Shown here one piece after another: positions 1 through 8,318 of a stretch of 34,307 nt of DNA (its first letter is position 1; every line of letters begins with the position of its first letter). The notes beneath the pieces are model-generated. The model did no database searches. It worked only from the letters and a program-made list of their open reading frames with translations, and was not told where the DNA came from. This stretch comes from Nitratifractor sp. (GTDB taxonomy: Bacteria; Campylobacterota; Campylobacteria; Campylobacterales; Sulfurovaceae), in contig WGFZ01000065.1 in the NCBI GenBank assembly GCA_015491955.1, forward strand, positions 1 to 34,307. The letters are read 5' to 3'. The translations under genes and the position numbers were made by a program.

Positions 1-260
1 AAACGATTTGTAAAATATTGTAATTGTGTTAATAGAGATGGTTTTAATCGTTTTTTATATAGATTACTATAGACTCTCTCACCCTCTTGGGTAAGCTGCC
101 AACTATTCTTATTATTAATCTCCTGCCCTCTTCTAATAATACCCGTTAACTCAAATCCAAGAAGTAACTTTTCATCAAGATATCCCTCTAACTCATCTAA
201 ATAACCTCTTTTATGCTCATATAGATACTTTAAGGCTTCTTTTCTCGATAGATTACCCAC
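1..260 (-). CDS. Unknown protein, partial, winged-helix-like
   Basis: The first 86 residues of a minus-strand gene whose 3' end lies outside the window. It begins with GTG at 260, preceded by AAGGAG at 267-272 (6-base spacing) and by an in-frame TGA at 264-266, so the start is well fixed. The visible part is short, charged and mostly helical. The stretch around residues 35-70 (GFELTGIIRR, then NSWQLTQEGERVYSNL) resembles the last helix and wing of a winged helix-turn-helix protein, as in small MarR/PadR-like regulators. This is a fold-level impression only; I do not recognise the family. It is co-directional with ileS, about 120 bases downstream of the 39-residue peptide gene. Confidence 0.6.
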   Translation of the reverse strand, partial: MGNLSRKEALKYLYEHKRGYLDELEGYLDEKLLLGFELTGIIRRGQEINNKNSWQLTQEGERVYSNLYKKRLKPSLLTQLQYFTNR

Positions 261-381
261 CTCTCACTCCTTGAGATTCATTTGGGTAGGAGTTTAAATC
301 AAACCCATCTAGCCTTTTAGGCAATTTAAAAATTTTATATGGGCTATGCCCCTACTCTTCACTATTCTAACATATTTTTTA

Positions 382-501
382 CTATTTTATTCTTCTTTTA
401 TAGTAAGAGACTAGAGCTAAACCTACAGCTATACAGACAATAATAAATCCAATAGAGGCTTCAATTACCCACAACGGTACTGGCTGAGAGAGATTAGGCA
501 T
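382..501 (-). CDS. 39-residue single-pass membrane peptide overlapping ileS
   Basis: A 39-codon gene whose ATG (501-499) lies inside the last codons of ileS, overlapping it by 8 bases in another frame, and which ends with TAG at 382-384. A GAGG ribosome site at 508-511 sits 6 bases upstream of the ATG. The product has a short polar N-terminus ([11 protein letters not shown]), one hydrophobic helix of about 20 residues ([15 protein letters not shown] in its middle) and a basic tail YYKRRIK, so it should sit in the inner membrane with the tail in the cytoplasm. Translational coupling to ileS is likely. Function unknown; no family recognised. Ribosome site, overlap and clean membrane-peptide design together support a real gene. 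Confidence 0.6.
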   Translation of the reverse strand: MPNLSQPVPLWVIEASIGFIIVCIAVGLALVSYYKRRIK

Positions 502-3250
502 TGAGTACCTCAGCACAACGTGTACAAACTTCGCCCTCTTCCTTAGCACTATAACGCCAACATCTTGGACATTTATATCCTGTGGCTATATTTATTGTAA
601 AGTGGCGATTATCTACATCAAAACTTGCTAACTCCTCTCCCTTACTTTTTCTTTTAATTGCACTAACTACAAACCAATCTTCTAAATCTTTGCTATCTTT
701 TAGTAATATATCATCTATATCACCAGCAATCTCTAACTCTAGTGTAGCTTTGATAAGCTTCTCTTTTTTCAACCTATCAACTATCTCAAAGAATGACTCA
801 CGAACTTCCAATAACAACTCTGCATTAATTGAAGATTCAATATAAGGAAGCTCCTCATACACCAAATCAAATACATCTTCAATATCTCTTTTAATAAGAG
901 CTGGAGCATACTCTAATACTTCATCAGCTGTATATGTAAGTGTTGGAGCTATTAGTCCTAGCATACTACGAGCAATCATAGCCATTGCTATTTGAGCTCC
1001 TCTTCTTGATGTGGAGTTTGGGGCATCACAATATAGGCGGTCTTTACAAATATCCATATATATACCACTAAGCTCATTTGTAAGGAAGTAATTTAAAGTA
1101 GAGAATCCTCTTGCAAACTCATAATTATCAAAAGAGTTTTTAACACTAGCAAATACCTCATACGCCTTAGCTAATATCCATCTATCTAACTCACCTAACT
1201 CTTCTAATGGAAGTAAACTATCTAAATCATTGACATTAGCAAGAAGAAATCTAAAGGTATTACGGATTTTTCTATACTGTTCTGCTGTCTGCTTCAAGAT
1301 TGAATCACTAATTTTTAAATCACTTTGATAATCACTAAGTGCTACCCAAAGGCGTAAAATCTCAGAGCCAAACTGCTGTGTTACCTTTTTAGGTGCTACA
1401 ACATTTCCTTGAGATTTTGACATCTTCTCGCCCTTCTCATCAACAGTAAATCCGTGGGTTAGAATTGATTTATAAGGTGGAGTGAAGTTGATTGCTGAAC
1501 TAAGGAGTAGTGAACTTTGAAACCAACCTCTATGCTGGTCGCTACCTTCTAGGTACATATCAGCAGGAAAAGCTCCAGCATCATAGTTTCTTGATTTAAG
1601 TACTGCATTCCAAGTAGAACCACTATCAAACCAGACATCTAAAATATCATCTACTTTCTCTAATTCATCTGGCTTATATCCACTTCCTGGATATAGAAGT
1701 TCAGCAATAGGACGGTCATACCAAGCATCACACCCCTCTATCTCAAAGATACTAGCAATAAAGTTTAATACCTTCTCATCTAAAATTACCTCTTTAGTCT
1801 TTTTGATACGGAAAAATGCGATAGGTACTCCCCAAGTACGCTGACGAGAGATACACCAATCAGGTCTCCCCTCTACCATAGAACCAAGACGGTTGCGTCC
1901 CCAATCAGGATAGAAAGTAGTATCTTTAATACCCTTTAGTGCTAATTGTCGAAGAGTATCATCACTACCTTTTGGATTCTCATCAACAGCTATAAACCAC
2001 TGTTTAGTTGCTCGATAAATTACTGGTTTTTTTGTACGCCAACAGTGAGGATATGAGTGAGTAAACTTACTAACTTTTAGTAATGAATCACCAAGAAGCT
2101 CTAAAATCTCCTCATTAGCTTTAAATATGTGCATTCCTACAAATTTCTCTGGATTTGGTAAGAGTTGATGCCCTATAATACTCTCATCATAACAACCCTT
2201 ATCATCAACAGGCATTAAAACCTCTAAACCATATTTAAGTCCTGCAAAGTAGTCATCTTCACCGTGTCCTGGAGCTGTATGGACGGCTCCAGTCCCACCA
2301 TCAAGTTCTACGTGTTCACCTAAGATTATGTGTGAGCTTCTTCCATTGAGTGGATTTATCGCTAACTTATTCTCCAACTCTTTTGAAGAGAATTTTCTAA
2401 TACTATGACCAGATACTACACCCTCTTTAATCAATTCATCATAACGACTTTGAGCAACTATATATCCATCATCAGTTAATACGTAGAGTTCATCATTAGC
2501 TAAAGCTATTCCACTATTTGCCGGTAGTGTCCAAGGTGTTGTTGTCCAAATTACAATTGAGGCTTTAGAGTGTAAATCTAGCTCCTCTTTAGCCTTATCA
2601 GAGAGTTCAAAAGCTACATATATAGAGTAATCCTCTTTGTCTTTATACTCCACTTCCGCATCTGCCAAAGCACTCTCAGCCGACCAAGACCAATACACAG
2701 GCTTATTTCTCTCTACTAATAGACCTCTTTTAGCAACTTCACAAAGAGTTCTATAGATATTGGCTTCAAATTTAAAATCCATAGTTACATAAGGATTTTC
2801 CCAATCACCTATAACACCCAAAGATTTAAAACCCTCTTTTTGAATAGAGATATATCTACTTGCGTGTTCTCTACACAATGCTCTAAACTCACTTACTGGC
2901 ATAGAGTCTTTTTTTGCCTTACCTATACGCTCTTCAACCTTTTGCTCAATTGGTAAACCATGACAATCCCAACCGGGAGTATATCTGACTGCTTTACCTT
3001 GAAAATAGTGATATTTAATGATGAGATCTTTTAGAATTTTATTTAAGGCATGACCTATATGAATCTCTCCATTGGCATAAGGAGGTCCATCGTGTAAGGT
3101 AAACATCTCACACCCTTCTCTTTTTGCCTTCATCTTCTCATAAACACCCTCATCAAACCATTTTTTATAGCGTAAAGGCTCATTTTTAGGAAGATTTCCT
3201 CTCATTGGAAAGTTAGTTTTAGGTAGTAGTAGAGTATCTTTGTAATCCAT
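494..3250 (-). CDS. ileS: Isoleucyl-tRNA synthetase
   Basis: Charges tRNA-Ile with isoleucine in the cytoplasm and edits mischarged valine. At 918 residues it is normal length for the bacterial enzyme. The class I HIGH motif is at residues 64-67 and KMSKS near residue 605. Between them lies the CP1 editing domain, including [11 protein letters not shown] and the [15 protein letters not shown] stretch. A C-terminal zinc ribbon has Cys at about 894, 897, 909 and 912 (CPRC...CTRC), typical of the bacterial zinc-containing type. The ATG at 3250 is preceded by AAGGA and by a TATAAT -10 box on the minus strand at 3286-3291. It is divergent from the cinA-like gene and its stop overlaps a small membrane-peptide gene. 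Confidence 0.98.
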   Translation of the reverse strand: MDYKDTLLLPKTNFPMRGNLPKNEPLRYKKWFDEGVYEKMKAKREGCEMFTLHDGPPYANGEIHIGHALNKILKDLIIKYHYFQGKAVRYTPGWDCHGLPIEQKVEERIGKAKKDSMPVSEFRALCREHASRYISIQKEGFKSLGVIGDWENPYVTMDFKFEANIYRTLCEVAKRGLLVERNKPVYWSWSAESALADAEVEYKDKEDYSIYVAFELSDKAKEELDLHSKASIVIWTTTPWTLPANSGIALANDELYVLTDDGYIVAQSRYDELIKEGVVSGHSIRKFSSKELENKLAINPLNGRSSHIILGEHVELDGGTGAVHTAPGHGEDDYFAGLKYGLEVLMPVDDKGCYDESIIGHQLLPNPEKFVGMHIFKANEEILELLGDSLLKVSKFTHSYPHCWRTKKPVIYRATKQWFIAVDENPKGSDDTLRQLALKGIKDTTFYPDWGRNRLGSMVEGRPDWCISRQRTWGVPIAFFRIKKTKEVILDEKVLNFIASIFEIEGCDAWYDRPIAELLYPGSGYKPDELEKVDDILDVWFDSGSTWNAVLKSRNYDAGAFPADMYLEGSDQHRGWFQSSLLLSSAINFTPPYKSILTHGFTVDEKGEKMSKSQGNVVAPKKVTQQFGSEILRLWVALSDYQSDLKISDSILKQTAEQYRKIRNTFRFLLANVNDLDSLLPLEELGELDRWILAKAYEVFASVKNSFDNYEFARGFSTLNYFLTNELSGIYMDICKDRLYCDAPNSTSRRGAQIAMAMIARSMLGLIAPTLTYTADEVLEYAPALIKRDIEDVFDLVYEELPYIESSINAELLLEVRESFFEIVDRLKKEKLIKATLELEIAGDIDDILLKDSKDLEDWFVVSAIKRKSKGEELASFDVDNRHFTINIATGYKCPRCWRYSAKEEGEVCTRCAEVLNA

Positions 3251-3285
3251 TTTATTCTATCCTTCTCATCTATATAATTGGGGCG

Positions 3286-3291
3286 ATTATA
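3286..3291 (-). promoter_or_regulatory. Probable -10 box of ileS
   Basis: Minus-strand TATAAT, 36 bases before the ileS ATG, in the 103-base divergent spacer. No convincing -35 was seen, which is usual for Campylobacterota sigma-70 promoters. Confidence 0.5.
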
Positions 3292-3315
3292 TCTTAAAGA
3301 GGGTTAGGAGTTCGT

Positions 3316-3321
3316 TATAAT
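3316..3321 (+). promoter_or_regulatory. Probable -10 box of the cinA-like gene
   Basis: TATAAT 33 bases before the ATG at 3354, with AAAGG at 3341-3345 as the ribosome site. It lies about 25 bases from the opposing ileS -10, so the two promoters are almost back to back. Confidence 0.5.
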
Positions 3322-3353
3322 TATCTATCATATCCTGATTAAAGGTTCTTATT

Positions 3354-4424
3354 ATGGATAATCTATTAAAACTGATTTATATAGGAACACAAAACTATAA
3401 TAATCCTATTTTAAAATCATATTTACAAAGAGAGCTAGATGAGATAGGTCAAAGAGTTAAATCCATAGACTTTTGGCACACCTCAGATTCAAATATCATA
3501 TCAAGAGTTAAAGAGATAATAGAAAATAGAGGCTTATATTTGATTGCTACAGATAGAGAGCATTTTGCTCTACTTAATCAAATACTATTAGAACTTAATG
3601 CAAAGATACAAAAAGATAGCACTCTAAATAAAAATAGCTATCTTTATAAAATTAATGACTCCCTAATTAATCTAATTAGTATTGAGCTAAATCAAAAGAT
3701 ACCAAAACTACTTTTAAACTCTGAAAGCTCTTATACGTGGCATATTTTTCCAAAGACCTCATTAGAGCTAAAAAGATTAAGAGAACTTCTATTAAAAAAT
3801 CCTGATAACTTAGAGCTAATAGAGCTTATTGAGGGGTGGATAAAAATAACAGCTTATGGTAAAGATACTATAGAACTTATTCAAAGAGAACTAAAAGCGA
3901 TAAGTAAACAGATAATCCCTAAAAAATCTATAGTTGAATCTCTTATAATCTATCTATCAGAGCAAAAAAAGAAGATAACTTTTGCAGAAAGTTGTACAGG
4001 GGGGCTACTTGCAAGTGCTTTTACTGCTAAATCTGGTGCTTCAACTATTTTAGAGGGTTCATATATAAGCTATGCCAATCGTATAAAATCAAATTGGCTG
4101 GGAGTAAAAGAAGAGACGCTTATTAAATATGGAGCTGTTAGCAAAGAGTGTGTAGAGGAGATGGCATTAGGTGCTCAAAAAAACTTAATGGCTGATATTG
4201 CTATTGCTATTAGTGGTATTGCTGGTCCAACAGGTGCGACAGAGGGAAAGCCAGTAGGAACAATATATATATGTTTGAGAAATGAAGAGAATAGTCAAGT
4301 TATCCGTCTAAACATAAAAGGAGACCGTAATGCTATACAGTATCAAACCCTCTTATATAGCCTCAAATATTTAGTTGAAAGTGAAAAAAATAAAATTTTT
4401 GATTTTTTTTTGAAAAACCCTTGA
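3354..4424 (+). CDS. CinA family protein with degenerate N-terminal half
   Basis: 356 residues. The C-terminal 160 residues are a clear CinA/PncC domain, the NMN deamidase that recycles nicotinamide mononucleotide in NAD metabolism: TFAESCTGGLLA carries the catalytic serine, followed by GSYISYANRIKSNWLGV, YGAVSKECVEEMA and AISGIAGPTGATEGKPVGT. The first about 190 residues occupy the place of the MoCF-like (COG1058) domain of full-length CinA, but I cannot find that domain's usual nucleotide-binding glycine motifs; only the opening LIYIGTQ is faintly similar. This half may be degenerate or replaced. ATG at 3354 has a good ribosome site. The stop codon at 4422-4424 overlaps the -35 box of the tRNA promoter. 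Confidence 0.85.
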   Translation: MDNLLKLIYIGTQNYNNPILKSYLQRELDEIGQRVKSIDFWHTSDSNIISRVKEIIENRGLYLIATDREHFALLNQILLELNAKIQKDSTLNKNSYLYKINDSLINLISIELNQKIPKLLLNSESSYTWHIFPKTSLELKRLRELLLKNPDNLELIELIEGWIKITAYGKDTIELIQRELKAISKQIIPKKSIVESLIIYLSEQKKKITFAESCTGGLLASAFTAKSGASTILEGSYISYANRIKSNWLGVKEETLIKYGAVSKECVEEMALGAQKNLMADIAIAISGIAGPTGATEGKPVGTIYICLRNEENSQVIRLNIKGDRNAIQYQTLLYSLKYLVESEKNKIFDFFLKNP

Positions 4425-4449
4425 CATAAGTATATTCTTGCGATATACT
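4421..4449 (+). promoter_or_regulatory. Strong sigma-70 promoter of the tRNA operon
   Basis: TTGACA at 4421-4426, a 17-base spacer, then TATACT at 4444-4449. This is a perfect -35 and a 5/6 -10 at ideal spacing. The -35 box overlaps the stop codon (TGA, 4422-4424) of the cinA-like gene. The start point would be near 4456, about 30 bases before tRNA-Lys. It is by far the best -35 seen in the window, fitting a need for high, unregulated tRNA transcription. Confidence 0.88.
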
Positions 4450-4485
4450 TCTGCCCACATAAGCCAACAGGTGCTTATCAAGTAC

Positions 4486-4561
4486 GACCCGTTAGCTCAG
4501 TCGGTAGAGCAACTCCCTTTTAAGGAGTGGGCCCTTGGTTCGAATCCAAGACGGGTCACCA
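4486..4561 (+). tRNA. tRNA-Lys (TTT)
   Basis: 76 bases with encoded CCA. The acceptor stem GACCCGT (4486-4492) pairs with ACGGGTC (4551-4557); the D arm contains TAGCTCAGTCGGTAGAGC; the anticodon stem ACTCC/GGAGT encloses loop CTTTTAA with anticodon TTT at 4519-4521; the T arm contains GGTTCGAATCC. First gene of the four-tRNA operon. Confidence 0.97.
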
Positions 4562-4598
4562 TCATATAGATGATTTTTGATGACTGTTTGGACTAGAT

Positions 4599-4674
4599 GA
4601 CCCTTTCATCTAGTGGCCAAGGATGCTGTGTTTTCCGCACAGATACAGAGGTTCAAATCCTCTAAGGGTCGCCA
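4599..4674 (+). tRNA. tRNA-Glu (TTC)
   Basis: 76 bases with encoded CCA. The acceptor GACCCTT (4599-4605) pairs with AAGGGTC (4664-4670). The anticodon stem CTGTG/CACAG encloses loop TTTTCCG with anticodon TTC at 4633-4635; the T arm contains GGTTCAAATCC. The loop is odd: position 37 is C rather than the usual purine and position 38 is G, so a T-G pair could close the loop further. Confidence 0.95.
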
Positions 4675-4699
4675 AAATATAAAAACATAAATTACAGTT

Positions 4700-4775
4700 G
4701 GTCGCTTAGCTCAGTTGGTAGAGCGCCACCCTTACAAGGTGGATGTCAGTGGTTCGAGTCCACTAGCGACCACCA
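4700..4775 (+). tRNA. tRNA-Val (TAC)
   Basis: 76 bases with encoded CCA. The acceptor GGTCGCT (4700-4706) pairs with AGCGACC (4765-4771). The anticodon stem CCACC/GGTGG encloses loop CTTACAA with anticodon TAC at 4733-4735. D and T arms are standard. Confidence 0.97.
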
Positions 4776-4788
4776 TCTTTTAGTCAAT

Positions 4789-4865
4789 GCGGCGGTAGTT
4801 CAGTTGGTTAGAATACCTGCCTGTCACGCAGGGGGTCGCGAGTTCGAGTCTCGTCCGCCGCGCCA
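4789..4865 (+). tRNA. tRNA-Asp (GTC)
   Basis: 77 bases with encoded CCA. The acceptor GCGGCGG (4789-4795) pairs with CCGCCGC (4855-4861). The anticodon stem CCTGC/GCAGG encloses loop CTGTCAC with anticodon GTC at 4823-4825. Last gene of the tRNA operon. Confidence 0.97.
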
Positions 4866-4943
4866 CGATTTATTTTTCTCCTTTTGATTGATTTATTTTA
4901 TAGTGATCCCTCCTCCTTTATGTTAAACTATAAAATCTTTTAT

Positions 4944-4967
4944 GAGCCTCTACCTAGGCTCTATTTT
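4944..4967 (+). terminator. Rho-independent terminator of the tRNA operon
   Basis: GAGCCT (4944-4949), a 6-base loop, AGGCTC (4956-4961), then TATTTTT. The stem is a perfect 6 bp with a T-rich tail, 79 bases past tRNA-Asp. The rest of 4866-5011 holds only a T-rich stretch and the next gene's promoter. Confidence 0.75.
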
Positions 4968-4974
4968 TATCTGT

Positions 4975-4980
4975 TATAAT
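4975..4980 (+). promoter_or_regulatory. Probable -10 box of the 5012 gene
   Basis: TATAAT, directly after the tRNA terminator and 31 bases before the ATG at 5012. Confidence 0.55.
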
Positions 4981-5011
4981 TGTCTTTAAAATAAATTAAG
5001 GGATTGTAATA

Positions 5012-5356
5012 ATGTCTATACCCTCTGAGCCTATTAAAAATGGAACTCTTCTAACTATAACTGCTGAAATTGTCTCTATTGAGCCTAAAGGTTTTATCAT
5101 AAAGATTCATAATAGTGAAACAGACGAAACATTTGAAGCCAATAGTGTACGTGAGTATGCTGAATATCTAATACAAAGTGTAAATCAATCTAGTAAAGAT
5201 AATTTTGTAGCAAATTGGATACCTTCTCCAAATGCACGAAAATATGATATTGATTTAATCGGAATGCAACTAGGAATGATGCAAGAGTGGATGGATAAAG
5301 AGTTGTCAGGTATAGAAGATGATGGAGATATAAGTGAGGCTATAAAAGAGGACTAG
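5012..5356 (+). CDS. Unknown small acidic protein
   Basis: 114 residues, no signal peptide or membrane helix, acidic at the C-terminus (GIEDDGDISEAIKED). The first about 55 residues alternate hydrophobic and polar residues (LLTITAEIVSIEPKGFIIKI), suggesting a small beta barrel or OB-like sheet. The middle has helical, Met-rich DLIGMQLGMMQEWMDKEL. The start at 5012 follows GGG plus a TATAAT -10. It ends 4 bases into the 3' end of the convergent pbp1A gene, so the two genes share their stop region. I do not recognise the family; it looks like a conserved hypothetical of this phylum. Confidence 0.7.
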   Translation: MSIPSEPIKNGTLLTITAEIVSIEPKGFIIKIHNSETDETFEANSVREYAEYLIQSVNQSSKDNFVANWIPSPNARKYDIDLIGMQLGMMQEWMDKELSGIEDDGDISEAIKED

Positions 5357-7629
5357 AATAGAGTATCACCATTGGCGTTTTCATCCTCTTGTGTAGGAGT
5401 TATTGGAGTATCCTCTTCTTGTATTGATGGTGGATTATTATCAATAGGTTCATCTTTTACACCATAGTCAGTAGTTGAAGAACTACTTTGAGTTGGATTA
5501 TCTTCTGGTATAGAGGTATCGCTACTATTATAATTATCTTCTTGATATGTATCTGATTTATAATCTCTTTTAGGAGTTGTGTCTATAATATCTTCTTGCA
5601 ACTTAGCAGGTTCTCTATTTATATAATTTCTTTTACTTTTAGGAGGAGTATCCTCTTTAGTAGTATTCTTTGAATATTTTGTTGGGTTAAAGCCACCATC
5701 TAATATACTTTTATGCTCTTTAGTTGGAAAAGGTGAGAGATTAGTGTATAACTCTCTTTTGCCTTCAAACTCACCAAACTTAACACCTTTTGGTACCCAA
5801 AAGTCTCTAGGAATTGCTGGTTTAAATTTGATAAGTTTTTTATAAAAATATGAAAAAACTGGTGCAGATACATAACCTCCTGTTGCCCTATGTCCAATAG
5901 GTTTATTATTGTCTCTACCATACCATATAATAGTTGTAATAGAAGGAGAGTAACCACAAAACCAAGCATCAACATTATCATTAGTTGTTCCTGTTTTTCC
6001 TGCTAACTCTATCCCTTTAACCTTTGCCTTTCTACCAGTACCTCTTTTAATAACATCTTCAAGAATACTAGTCATTAAATAGGCTTGAGCTGGTGTAGTA
6101 AAGTTTGCAATCTCTTTTGGCTTAGTCTCATAAAGCACAGCTCCCTCTTTCGAGACAATTTTACTTACTAATCTTGGTGCAATAATATGACCATAGTTAG
6201 AGAATACTGTATAAATTTCTGCCATCTTTTCTGGACTAATTGCTAAGTTTCCTAAAGAGATTGATAAGTTATGAGGAATATTTTTTACATCTAAAAGTGC
6301 TAAACGTCTGCGAATTGTCTCAACACCCAAATCATCAACTAGATTTATTGTTGCTAAGTTACGTGATTCAATTAAAGCTTCTCTTAAGGAAATCAAACCT
6401 TTAAAATTATTCTCATAATTCTTAGGAGCCCATATCTTTCGTTTCCCATTTTTATAATATGAAAATGTTCTAGCAAGGTCTGTTAATTTACTAGCTGGAT
6501 TATATCCCATATCTAGTGCTGTTTGATAAATAAAAGGCTTAAAAGAAGAACCTGGTTGTCTTCTACTCATAGTAACACGGTTAAAACTACTCTTTTTATA
6601 ATCTACTCCTCCAACCATTGCTAAAATATCACCACTAGAGCTATCTACTGAAATTAAAGCTCCATTTAATTTCGTCTTTTTAGGATTCTCTTTATATCTT
6701 TTTATAAGTCTATTAAATCCATACTTAACCGATTCTCTTGCTATATCTTGCATCTTTAAATCTATAGTTGTATATATTTTATATCCGCCTGTACGTAAAT
6801 CTCCCAATCTTCCTTTAAAACGACGCAAAACTTCATCTACAATATAAGGAGCAATATTTTGAGTAAGAGTAGTGTTATATATCTTTGGAGTCTCTTTTAT
6901 AGCCTTTTTATACTCTTTATATGTAATCCAACCTAAACTCTTCATACGATAAAGGATTGCATTGGCTCTATTTAAAGCTCTTTTATAGTGGCGACGAGGA
7001 TTATAATAACTTGGTGCATTTGGTAATCCTATTAATATAGCTATCTCTTTTAATGTTAAATATTGGAGTTTTTTATGAAAATATCCTTGTGATGCTGTCT
7101 TTACTCCATGGTAATTATTACCATAAGATATCTCATTTAAATAACGTTCAATAATTTGTTCTTTAGTCAATACACGCTCAATCTTGATTGCTAAAATAGC
7201 CTCTTTTATTTTACGTAATAATTTCTTTTTATTAGATAGTAGTTTATTTTTTACAAGTTGTTGAGTTAGAGTTGAACCACCCTCAACAAAATGCCCAGCC
7301 TTAATATCGGCAATCACAGCACGAAAAATTGCATCTGGATTTATACCGTGATGCTCAAAAAATTGAGTATCTTCTGTAGCAATCAGAGCTTCAATAAGTT
7401 GTGGGGGAAACTCTTCAAATGTAGCATACAGACGATGGTAACGTTTAAAAACATAGGCTATGTGTTTTCCATGTCTATCTAAAATCTCACTAGATAGTTC
7501 TGGGTGATAATCTATGATCTGTTTTGCATCAAGTTTAATCTCTTGATAGGCATATATAAAAACTCCAATGAGTGATGCTAAAAAAAGAGCAGTAAGTAAA
7601 ATAAATCCTTTGATAAAACGGTTTATCAT
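5353..7629 (-). CDS. pbpA: Penicillin-binding protein 1A, bifunctional
   Basis: Polymerises and cross-links peptidoglycan at the outer face of the inner membrane. 758 residues: N-terminal anchor at about 7-28; GT51 transglycosylase with EDTQFFEHHG (86-95), GGSTLTQQLVKN (117-128) and KEAILAIKIE (142-151); transpeptidase with S361SFK364, S422RN and K545TGT. All key residues are present. After about residue 640 it has a long Ser/Thr/Pro/Asp-rich low-complexity tail (for example QSSSSTTDYG), probably unfolded in the periplasm. ATG at 7629 overlaps the upstream ABC gene's stop by 4 bases (ATGA). Last gene of the alaS operon. Confidence 0.95.
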   Translation of the reverse strand: MINRFIKGFILLTALFLASLIGVFIYAYQEIKLDAKQIIDYHPELSSEILDRHGKHIAYVFKRYHRLYATFEEFPPQLIEALIATEDTQFFEHHGINPDAIFRAVIADIKAGHFVEGGSTLTQQLVKNKLLSNKKKLLRKIKEAILAIKIERVLTKEQIIERYLNEISYGNNYHGVKTASQGYFHKKLQYLTLKEIAILIGLPNAPSYYNPRRHYKRALNRANAILYRMKSLGWITYKEYKKAIKETPKIYNTTLTQNIAPYIVDEVLRRFKGRLGDLRTGGYKIYTTIDLKMQDIARESVKYGFNRLIKRYKENPKKTKLNGALISVDSSSGDILAMVGGVDYKKSSFNRVTMSRRQPGSSFKPFIYQTALDMGYNPASKLTDLARTFSYYKNGKRKIWAPKNYENNFKGLISLREALIESRNLATINLVDDLGVETIRRRLALLDVKNIPHNLSISLGNLAISPEKMAEIYTVFSNYGHIIAPRLVSKIVSKEGAVLYETKPKEIANFTTPAQAYLMTSILEDVIKRGTGRKAKVKGIELAGKTGTTNDNVDAWFCGYSPSITTIIWYGRDNNKPIGHRATGGYVSAPVFSYFYKKLIKFKPAIPRDFWVPKGVKFGEFEGKRELYTNLSPFPTKEHKSILDGGFNPTKYSKNTTKEDTPPKSKRNYINREPAKLQEDIIDTTPKRDYKSDTYQEDNYNSSDTSIPEDNPTQSSSSTTDYGVKDEPIDNNPPSIQEEDTPITPTQEDENANGDTLF

Positions 7630-8318
7630 TTACGAAACTCCCTTTTAGCAAAACTAGCCTCTATTAACTTTTTTGTATAGATATTTTTGGGATTATTTAT
7701 AATAGAGGCACTATCTCCACTCTCAACAACCTTACCATCTTTAATTACCAACATATCGTTACAAATTTTTGATGCTAGATTGATGTCGTGTGTAACAAAA
7801 AGCATACTAAAGTTAAAGCTATCTTGTAATTTTATTAAAAGATTACTCAACTCCTCTCTAAGTTTTGGGTCAAGTGCTGTTGTAGGTTCATCTAATAGTA
7901 TCAATTTTGGATTGTTACTTAATGCCATTGCTAAAATAATACGTTGTAATTGACCCCCACTTAATTGAGGTGGATATGAGTTTAAAAGAGTAAAATCAAG
8001 TTTTAATAGTTCAAAAAGCTCTTTAGCTCTATCAATATGGTTAAACCACTGTTTAGATATTTTTGTCATAGGAGATAGAGCTGTAAATGGATTTTGGGGT
8101 ACAAAAGATATTGTTTTGCCTCTAATTAAATCAAAAGCTGATTCAATCTCTAATTTAAGTTCAAGATTAGTAGGTAATAATCCTAATAGTGCTTTTAGGG
8201 TAAGAGATTTACCACTACCACTTTGTCCAACTAATGCTAAAGATCTCCTTATTGAAAATGATAAATCTACAATAGGAGTACTATTTTTACTAATTAAAAC
8301 TCTCTTTATATCTATCAT
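7626..8318 (-). CDS. Orphan ABC-type ATPase, peptide/nickel-importer-like
   Basis: 230-residue ABC nucleotide-binding domain with all motifs: Walker A GQSGSGKS (about 32-39), Q-loop FVPQNPF, signature LSGGQ, Walker B LILLDEP, D-loop ALDP and switch His in VTHD. The sequence is closest in style to the OppD/DppD/NikD subfamily (GLLP after Walker A, FTALSPM after the Q-loop), but shorter and without their C-terminal extension. No permease or binding protein is nearby, so the partner is elsewhere or it does a non-transport job. It overlaps the bioF-like gene (ATGA, 8315-8318) and pbp1A (7626-7629), so the three are translationally coupled. Confidence 0.88.
   Translation of the reverse strand: MIDIKRVLISKNSTPIVDLSFSIRRSLALVGQSGSGKSLTLKALLGLLPTNLELKLEIESAFDLIRGKTISFVPQNPFTALSPMTKISKQWFNHIDRAKELFELLKLDFTLLNSYPPQLSGGQLQRIILAMALSNNPKLILLDEPTTALDPKLREELSNLLIKLQDSFNFSMLFVTHDINLASKICNDMLVIKDGKVVESGDSASIINNPKNIYTKKLIEASFAKREFRK

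Noticed and set aside
253-324. Possible 23-codon gene starting TTG at 324 and overlapping the GTG of the 1-260 gene
   Set aside because: No ribosome site and no conserved feature; the translation looks protein-like but is too short to support.
312-351. Two small stem-loops (GCCT-TTT-AGGC and GGGC-TAT-GCCC) after the ileS unit
   Set aside because: Stems of only 4 bp and no T-run directly after; not a convincing terminator.
582-845. Plus-strand open frame inside ileS
   Set aside because: Antisense shadow of a well-conserved coding region, no ribosome site or family signature.
5700-5981. Minus-strand open frame in a second frame inside pbp1A
   Set aside because: Overlaps the conserved transpeptidase region in another frame; Leu/Phe-rich shadow composition.
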